Positions 56,138 to 64,000 of a DNA stretch of 64,000 nucleotides are shown piece by piece. The position numbers were made by a program, and so were the translations under genes. The stretch's first letter is position 1. Each line of letters starts with the position of its first letter. The stretch spans positions 124,001-188,000 of the forward strand of contig FJUW01000043.1 in the NCBI GenBank assembly GCA_900074885.1, in the 5' to 3' direction. The notes below the pieces were generated by a model. That model worked only from the letters and a program-made list of their open reading frames with translations. It ran no database searches and was not told the origin of the DNA. This DNA comes from Rhynchosporium graminicola (lineage: Eukaryota > Ascomycota > Leotiomycetes > Helotiales > Ploettnerulaceae).

Positions 56138-59100
56138 ATGTCAAAAGCATCCAGTGCACGCAGCAGGTTCGCAGAGTTACGGGAACTTCGAGCATCCGGT
56201 AAAAAGCGACTCGACACATACCAAGTCCAGGAAGAAGAAGACTTGTACGAGGAAGTTGACGAGGATGGATATAAGAAGGTCGTGCGTGATCGTCTGAACC
56301 AGGACGATTTTGTAATCGACGACAATGGTGAAGGATATGCCGATGATGGACGAGAGGAATGGGACCAGCAGCCGAACTATGGTTCTGGAAGCGAGGAAGA
56401 TCTACCAGTGAAAGGAAAATCTGGGAAAGCTGGTAAGTAAGGAAAACTAGCCGTCCATACAATAATCTGAGAAGCAATAGCAAAGAGAAAACGCGAGGAA
56501 GACAAGGCCCACAAGGAGAGAATTGATAAAGGGATCAGCAATTACTTTACGAAAGGTCCTGTGGCAGCTCAACCAAAAGTAAAGGTATGTCATGGACTTC
56601 GCGCAGAAATAATGCTCTTACTGATTATCAGCAGCCTGTAAAGACGAAGGCAGACGAAGACTTTCTAGCAGATCTCCTTGGCGAAGTCGATACAAATGTG
56701 CCTCGCCCCAGCAGTCAATCGACGAGATATCGAAGAGTACAGGATAAAAGGAGGACTCGTGCCTTATCACCTGGGGTCAGCGAATTGCCACGCCACACTG
56801 CAAAGAGAGCAAGGGTTTCTGATACCGAACCAACTACACCCCTTGATGATCAGGAGTATGGAGACGACGGGCTCATGGCTGGTATGGACGATGATATGGC
56901 TCTGGACGAGCCAATGCCTTCTTCCCCTATTGCAAAGGCAGTGCAACGGAAGTCCAACAGTAATATAAAGGCCGAGGAAGATGAGGAGGAAGACATGATG
57001 GAAGTGGCCCTGGCCGACGGCATCGCAACTGCTCGGATCAACATCTCTGGCACGAGGCCACCACCGAAGATCAAGAAAGCCGAACCATATCCCTCTCCTG
57101 CAAGCTCGTCACCGACTCGAGCGCCTCCCAATCGTGTTGATGCTTCAGCTTGGAACAATGTTACAGACAGATTGAATGTTGTGAATAGTAGCCAGACATC
57201 TGATACAGGCTCGTTCGGCAAACTGGACTACGCAGATGCCATTGAAGAGGATGGCAGCCTTCGCATGTTCTGGACGGACTATACTGAAGTCAATGGTAGC
57301 TTATGTCTCTTCGGAAAAGTTCAAAACAAAAAGAGTGGCGCCTATGTCAGTTGTTTTCTGAAAGTCGACAACGTCTTGCGAAAATTGTTCTTTCTCCCAC
57401 GACAATACCGCCAAAAAAGCGATAAGGACACTTCGGAAGAGGTGGGAATGAAAGATGTCTATGAGGAGGTAGACGAGTTAATGGGCAAATTGAGAGTAGG
57501 GATGCACAAGATCAAGCCATGCACAAGAAAGTATGCTTTTGAGCTACCAGACATACCTAAGGAAGGAGAATATCTCAAACTCCTTTACCCGTATTCAAGT
57601 AAGTGTTCACTCAAACAATTCAGGTGTTTTTCTGACCATATTAGAACCTCAAATTCAGCCTGTTCATCAAACTGGCGAAACATTTTCTCACGTCTTTGGA
57701 ACAAACACGCCTCTTTTCGAGCAGTTTGTATTGTGGAAGAATATCATGGGTCCTTGTTGGCTTAAAATCGAAGATGCGGAGTTTGGAGTACTTAACAATT
57801 CGTCCTTTTGCAAGTTGGAAGTCCAAGTTTCGAAGCCAAATTTGATTACAGCCATGAGCGACAACGACAATCTTGAGGCACCACCCTTGACCCTGATGAG
57901 TATCGCCTTGAGAACACAGCTCAATATCAAGGATAACAAGCAGGAAATCCTTGCAATTAGCGCCCGGATCTACCAAAATGTGTCTCTCACCGACACGACA
58001 CCTCCCGAAAATCTACCATGTCGATCCTTCACGGTGATGCGACCTGCCTTGAATACTTTTCCAATCGGATTCGAAGCTGAAGTACAGAGGCGTGCCAAGG
58101 GAATGGTGAAGCTTGTGAAGCAAGAGCAAGAAATTCTCAGCTTTTTCTTAGCACAACTTCAAGTGGTAGACCCTGATGTTTTGATTGGACATCAGCTTGA
58201 AGGAGTTGATTTCAGTATTTTGTTAAGTCGACTACAAGCTAAGAAGACTCCCCAGTGGGCACGAATTGGTCGTATGAGACGCACCAACTGGCCATCGTCC
58301 ATGTGGAAAATGGGTGGGAACTTCTTCGCTGAACGTACACTGATATCGGGACGCCTCCTTTGCGATTTGGCCAATGACGCCGGCAAATCAGCCATGGCGA
58401 AATGTACTTCTTGGAGTTTGACTGAGATGTGCAGCATCTACATCCCGGGAAGCAACCGACGGGACATTGATAATGAGCAAGCCTTGAAGACTTGGGCCTC
58501 GACGAAGGATGGCCTGATGGACTATGTCAGCCATTGCGAGGCCGATACATTCTTCATTGCGGCTTTGGCTCTCAAAGTCCAACTGCTTCCTCTCACTAAA
58601 GTTCTTACCAATCTTGCTGGTAACTCTTGGGCAAGGACGCTGACCGGTACCCGTGCCGAGCGCAATGAGTACATTCTGCTTCACGAATTTCATCGAAACA
58701 AGTATATCTGCCCTGATAAAGCTATCTTCAAAGGAAAGCAGCAGATGGAGGATGAGAATGCCGATGAGGAAAGCGGAGACGTGAAGAAGAAGGATAAGTA
58801 TAAGGGTGGTCTTGTCTTCGAGCCGGAGAAGGGCCTGTACGACAAATTTGTCCTCGTCATGGACTTCAATTCCTTGTATCCAAGTATCATTCAGGAGTTC
58901 AATATCTGCTTTACCACTGTAGACAGATTGAACCTGGTAAGACTCCTCATCGCAAATGCATTCCTCGACACTGACAATCTATAGTCCGAAGATGAGGACC
59001 AAGTACCAGAAGTACCGGCCGACCAGGATCTGGGCATCTTGCCCAAACTTATTGCCACACTTGTCAGCCGTCGACGACAAGTCAAAGGTCTGATGAAAGA

Positions 59101-60646
59101 CAAGAATGCAACAACCGAGCAACTAGCAACTTGGGACATCAAGCAATTGGCTCTCAAGCTGACGGCTAATTCTATGTACGGCTGTCTGGGATACACCAAG
59201 TCGAGATTCTACGCTAGGCCACTGGCAGTACTCACCACCTACAAGGGTCGTGAGATTTTGCGCAGCACGAAGGAGCTTGCGGAATCCAATTCTCTCCAAG
59301 TCATCTATGGTGACACAGATTCCGTGATGATTAACGCCAACGTTGACAATGTCGAAGATGCCTTCAAAGTCGGAAATGAATTTAAAAAGGCTGTCAACGA
59401 GAGATACCGGCTGCTTGAGATCGATATCGATAATGTGTTCAGACGTATCCTGCTTCAGGCCAAGAAGAAATATGCCGCCATTAATTTGGTGCAAGTCGAT
59501 GGCAAGTTCGTTGACAAAATGGAGGTCAAGGGTCTTGATATGAAGCGGCGAGAGTACTGCAACTTGTCGAAGGAAGTGTCGACGAAGCTCCTCGATGAGA
59601 TCCTCTCAGGTGACGAGGCGGAGGTCGTCATCACCAGAATCCACGAGTACCTACGTGAGATCTCTACTAAAATGCGTGAAGGTGGGGTACCAACTCATAA
59701 ATACACTATTTACACAAAACTTGGAAAGGGACCAAAAGATTATCCTAACGCCGATAGCATGCCCCAAGTTCAAGTTGCCTTGCGGGAACTGTCGAGGGGA
59801 AAGAACGTTCGCAAGGACGATGTCATCGCCTACATCGTTACTGGGGATGGCAAGACAACCTCCGAGCCTGCCGCGAAGCGCTCATACACTCCCCAAGAAG
59901 TCGCAAAGACTGATTCTGGGCTCTCTCCGGATGTCGAATGGTATCTTTACAAGCAGATATTCCCACCCGTCGAGCGGCTATGTGCAAATATATCAGGAAC
60001 CGATACTGTTCGACTAGCTGACTGTCTCGGTCTTGACGTCCGCAAGTACAGCATCAACAACAGTAGTTCAAACTGTGGAGCCGAAGCAGAGATATCTCCT
60101 CTCGAAAGTCAGATCGATGACGAAGTCCGTTTCAAGGATTCCTTCAGATTGAGTCTTCGATGCAGAGCTTGCAAAGCCAAATTTGGATTTGACGGACTTG
60201 CTGGAAGTTTGGATATCTGCTCTGCTGCAGGCATAACTTGCCGATGTGGACAAGCTCTGTCGAACATTTCTGTTGTAGCTCAGCTTGAACATCAGATACG
60301 ACAACAGACCAGCAAATACTACGAAGGCTGGCTGGTCTGCGACGATCAAGCTTGTGGAAGTAGGACACGGCAGATGAGTGTTTATGGGCATAGATGCCTG
60401 GGTCCTAAAGGACTTGGACATGGTTGTTTGGGCAAGATGCACTACGAGTATACGGAGAAGATGATGTATAACCAGCTGTTGTACTTCTCCAGTCTCTTTG
60501 ATGTGGAGAAGGCGAAGATAGCTGCTAAGGGTACTGAGAAAGGTGAGAATTTCCTTCGATACGAATCCCAGAATCTCAAGTTAACGAGTTACCAGAACGC
60601 GTATTGGCAATGGCAGAACATAATAGAGTTCGTTTCGGGACGCTGA
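56138..60646 (+). CDS. POL1: DNA polymerase alpha catalytic subunit
   Basis: B-family polymerase that extends the primase RNA primer at origins and on the lagging strand. Five exons: 56138-56432, 56481-56584, 56632-57598, 57645-58936 and 58985-60646; 1439 residues, the normal size, with phases 1, 0, 1, 0. The N-terminus has the acidic/basic leader and DEDFLADLLGEVD, like the segment before the conserved core in other fungi. Polymerase motifs: DFNSLYPSIIQ (862-872, region II), KLTANSMYGCLGY (region III, about 944) and YGDTDS (994-999, region I), then KKKYAA. The C-terminal domain carries two cysteine clusters (CRACKAKFG with CRCGQ; CDDQACGSR with CLG repeats) for zinc and primase/B-subunit binding. 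The exonuclease-like domain lacks proofreading residues, as in all Pol alpha. Confidence 0.96.
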
Positions 60647-61598
60647 AGGCTATAGTAGATAAGTACTTGGACAAGTGTGGACGGCAATGGGTGGCTATGG
60701 ATAGCTTGTTTGGGAAATTGGGATTTACGGCGAATTGAACACACTGACTGTGGATTGGCGTTTTGATATTACCTTTGCTTTTACGGAGTCGGTAGGATAT
60801 CATGAATCGAAAGCAGTTATCAGTAACTTTATGCGGTTGACTGTTGTGAGTCATCTCGCATATGGTGGAACGTAGACGAAAATGGTAAGTTACTTCGTTG
60901 TCCTCGGCTAAGCCTGAACGCGAACGCTCTAGATTTCGTCAATCCGATCAACATACATGATGCCAAGTAACAAGAATTCACTTTTCACTCATGGAAAATT
61001 GTCGACATGGCGGAGTGGCTTGAATTTTTGCGACGTGCAACAAAAAAAGTGAAAAATTGCTTCCATAAGAAGTGATAGCAAATTACCCGGTCCTTCATTG
61101 TTCGTGCACCTTCTCGAATGGCGAAAATCGAATCCCGGCGAATGTGGCACAAGTATAATTGAGATCTCTCTATATATTGTTTTACAACACGATGATTTAG
61201 ACTATGGGATATTTTAGAAGAACAATCAGGTTACTCGAGAGTCAGGGTTGTGTTGAATCATTCTTTCCGGAGGTAATTTAAGCAAATGAACAAAGTTTAC
61301 AGGTGCGTCCATACTGCTAGGTAAATCCGATTTAGTTCATTGAGTGCTCTCGTCTAGCTCGCAGAACTCCGTAGCCATCACTATATTTCTTTATTCGCTT
61401 TTTGAGGTATGAGAATGTATTAGAATAATAGTCCTTTCACGACCATAGAAGGAGGCGACTCGTCCTTGTCAAGAGGAGAACAAGAAACACTTCACAAATC
61501 AGAGACAGCTGAACAAAGCCGGCCACAAGCATATTGTTCGGAATAAAATTCTTGTTCTTTTCAGAATATATTGTTCCCATGGTGCATATAATCCATCT
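60647..61598. other. Intergenic, nothing recognised
   Basis: POL1 3' flank followed by 900 bp without a gene or a tRNA that I can fold by eye. AT-rich in the middle. Confidence 0.5.
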
Positions 61599-62096
61599 AT
61601 GGTCAACTTCAACACACTTTCGAAACAGCTCGAGCTATCAGTCCGAAACCACCGTCGAGTCCCACATACTCACCCACAAGATAAGTTCTGTACGCTACCC
61701 GCTTCTTATATGACTTCCGTTCCACCCACTACTAACATGTCCAACTTGTTCTGTTCAGAAGCAGCACAAACAGGTGAGTTCACTGACATCGAGCTCGGAG
61801 ATCTCACGCCAGGAGGAACAGCACGAGCACCACCTGCCTCCCTTCCCAAACCAGCCGGAAAAGAAGCAAAGAAGAACATCATCCGTCGCACCTGTCTCGA
61901 TCCCATGAAGGCCTTCTGCGAGAGATACCCCACCTGCTCTATCATCATCTTTATACTCTTCATCACTTTCTGTCTGGTCATGAGTATTGTGCTCTTGTCG
62001 CTCTCGATGGGCATTTTTTTAAACCCAATGACAGACGAGATGAGAGAAGGCGTTGCGAATTTGCCAGGATTTAACAAAGGTATTTATCGGAGATGA
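61599..62096 (+). CDS. Small single-pass membrane protein, unknown function
   Basis: 165 codons without intron from ATG 61599; ATG 61710 or 61737 are alternative starts and would remove a His/Pro-rich leader. The middle is polar (FTDIELGDLTPGG, then Ala/Pro-rich, then KEAKKNIIRR). One strong membrane helix follows at about residues 122-148 (SIIIFILFITFCLVMSIVLL), with a short tail NPMTDEMREGVANLPGF. Basic residues before the helix favour an N-in orientation. No family recognised. A GTGAGT within the frame (61776) is a possible but apparently unused donor. Confidence 0.6.
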   Translation: MVNFNTLSKQLELSVRNHRRVPHTHPQDKFCTLPASYMTSVPPTTNMSNLFCSEAAQTGEFTDIELGDLTPGGTARAPPASLPKPAGKEAKKNIIRRTCLDPMKAFCERYPTCSIIIFILFITFCLVMSIVLLSLSMGIFLNPMTDEMREGVANLPGFNKGIYRR

Positions 62097-62533
62097 ATTC
62101 AAAACCGAACCGAATGAAAATCTTTTCTATAAAAATAACTTTGCCACCAATGCTTTCGTGAAATAACGGCCCTCAAATGCTCGATGCTTTACTTTTACCC
62201 AGTGATGTCTTTTTTTTCCAGACCGAATATTAATTTTAGATATCCTGCGTCAAGGACCGAAGATCAAGGGATGCGCAGTCAGTATAGGTAAAACGTATTC
62301 TCTGCTTCATGTGTAACCAAATCTTGTGAATGAAAAAAGTCTTGAAAGAAGCGAGAGAAGGTGGGGGGATGTCAACAAATGCAGCCCAATGGGCCACCAC
62401 CACCAAGAATAGTTTAGCGGCATTGAATTGCCACTCCACACCGACTTTGGTTTTAGGAAGCGATAATATCGAATTCTCATTGTCAGCTTTGAGATTTCAA
62501 ATATCAAGTGCTTAGGGCATCAATACCGCCAAA
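62097..62533. promoter_or_regulatory. Upstream region of DRG1
   Basis: 437 bp between the small membrane-protein gene and the DRG1 start. T-rich run near 62210. No specific element assigned. Confidence 0.4.
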
Positions 62534-63963
62534 ATGGTGAACATTACTGAGAAGATCAAGGAGTGAGTTCCATGAAGATATGAGACTTTGGTCAGAGGCT
62601 GAAGTAATGTAGTATTGAGGAGGAGATGAGAAGGACGCAGAGTGGGTACCCCGCCATGCGACTGTCCAGCCAGGCAAATTATATCTTGAAAGACAGCATA
62701 CTGATTTTCTGACAGAGAACAAGGCAACTGGTGCGTCTCAGAAAAGCAGAACAATTGTGAGACTTAGTCAGAATTAATGTTCATGATTTTCAGAATATCA
62801 TCTTGGTCTCTTGAAAGGGTGAGTCTCCCCATCAAAATTTCAACATACCATAAGTACTCACCCCAGACCCAGAAAACTCGCCCGCTACAGAGCTCAACTC
62901 CTCGAGCCCGTCGGAGGAGCTGGGGGAGCAGGCGGTGCCGGATTCGATGTGAGCAAATCGGGCGACGCGCGCATCGCACTCGTCGGTTTCCCCTCCGTCG
63001 GAAAATCCACTTTCCTCTCCAAAATCACCAAGACGAAGTCCGAAGTCGCGGCCTACTCTTTCACGACTCTGACTGCTATTCCCGGTGTCCTTGAGTATGG
63101 AGGTGCAGAGATCCAGATTCTGGATTTGCCGGGTATCATTGAAGGGGCTTCGGAAGGAAAGGGAAGAGGAAGACAGGTGATTTCGGCGGCAAAGACTAGT
63201 GATATGATTTTGATGATCCTGGATGCTACGAAAAAGGCGGAGCAGAGGAGTTTGTTGGAGGCGGAGTTGGAGGCTGTGGGGATTAGGTTGAACAGGGAAC
63301 CACCGTAAGTACAATACTTGCCATATGTTGCTCTCCTATCAGATGGTACTATCAGGATCCATTTCTAACAAGAATAGGAATATCTACCTCAAGCCCAAAA
63401 CAGCCGGAGGCATGAAAATCACATTCCAGAACCCGCCCAAAAACATCGATCAGAAAATGGTCTACAACATTCTTCGGGACTACAAGATCTTAAACTGCGA
63501 AGTGCTCGTGCGGGACGAAAACGTAACCGTCGACGACTTCATCGACGTAATCATGAAAGAGCACAGGAAATACATCAAATGTCTCTACGTCTACAACAAA
63601 ATCGACTCCGTGTCTCTCGACTTTCTGGACAAGCTCGCTCGTGAACCCAATACTGTGGTCATGTCGTGCGAACTGGATTTGGGTATTCAGGACGTCGTAG
63701 AGAGATGCTGGGATGAACTAAAGCTGATTAGGATTTATACGAAGAGGAAGGGTGTGGATCCAAATTTTGAGGAGGCGTTGATTGTCAGGAGTAAGAGTAC
63801 GATTGAGGATGTGTGTGATCAGATTCACAGGACATTGAAGGATACTTTTAAGTATGCTATGGTTTGGGGCGCGAGTGCGAGGCATATTCCGCAGAGAGTG
63901 GGGTTGGGACATCTGGTTGCTGACGAGGATGTGGTCTCGATCGTTAGTGCTTTTAAAGCTTAG
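62534..63963 (+). CDS. RBG1: DRG1/Rbg1-family GTPase
   Basis: Translation factor GTPase associated with ribosomes and a DFRP partner (Tma46/Gir2 in yeast), relieving stalled translation. Six exons: 62534-62562, 62613-62641, 62716-62730, 62794-62818, 62873-63304 and 63378-63963; 371 residues, family length 365-370. The first 33 residues come from four exons of 29, 29, 15 and 25 nt, spelling the family start [24 protein letters not shown] and [10 protein letters not shown]1 is GFPSVGKST (71-79), the switch [21 protein letters not shown]4 NKIDS, and a C-terminal TGS domain ends with [21 protein letters not shown]. The complete gene ends 37 bases before the window edge. Every splice phase agrees. 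Confidence 0.95.
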
Positions 63964-64000
63964 ATATTGGTTGGTTGGGCTGGGAGTTGAGGCGTCCTCT

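Noticed and set aside
1..64000. tRNA genes, rRNA, CRISPR arrays
   Set aside because: I looked for T-loop-like GTTCRANNC with paired arms and for regularly spaced repeats and found none convincing.

Overview
The window is from a filamentous ascomycete (Pezizomycotina). Genes carry short 46-75 nt spliceosomal introns, the eukaryotic housekeeping set includes DNA polymerase alpha, RAD26/CSB, YAK1 and DRG1, and a 10 kb retroelement carries the signature of repeat-induced point mutation (RIP). The gene style would fit Leotiomycetes, but that placement is inference; nothing here fixes the species.

Layout. (1) About 1-20.3 kb is gene-poor and repeat-rich. It holds four intact-looking genes that could be accessory metabolism: a cystathionine gamma-synthase-like enzyme, a 2-oxoglutarate/Fe(II) oxygenase, a LOG-type phosphoribohydrolase and a DHA2-type MFS transporter. 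A broken adenylation-domain gene follows. Between them lie at least six families of small terminal-inverted-repeat (TIR) elements, including two ~540 bp copies of one element in opposite orientation. (2) 20350-30422 is one LTR retrotransposon of Ty3/Gypsy type. It has 183 bp LTRs and a 5 bp target duplication (GGTTA), and CpA and TpG have been almost erased from both strands. RT, RNase H, integrase and a chromodomain-like tail can still be read through many stop codons. About 2.9 kb of further semi-open sequence lies between pol and the 3' LTR. (3) 30.4-36.9 kb is a graveyard: a broken UstYa-like (DUF3328) gene, a broken DUF6594 membrane-protein gene, and long stretches with nothing recognisable. 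(4) 36.9-64 kb is the dense, conserved core: RAD26, YAK1, an RRM protein, a 1349-residue protein of unknown function, a mitochondrial-type PPR protein, POL1, a small membrane protein and DRG1.

The sharp change near 36.9 kb, from mobile DNA and relics to uninterrupted housekeeping genes, is a compact example of a two-compartment fungal genome. CGS-like, oxygenase, LOG, MFS, adenylation and UstYa-like pieces together on one side suggest, but do not prove, a decayed or scattered secondary-metabolism locus.

Exon coordinates were derived by hand from GT-AG signals, reading-phase consistency and protein family continuity. For all multi-exon genes listed as CDS the total length divides by three and the phases agree at every junction.
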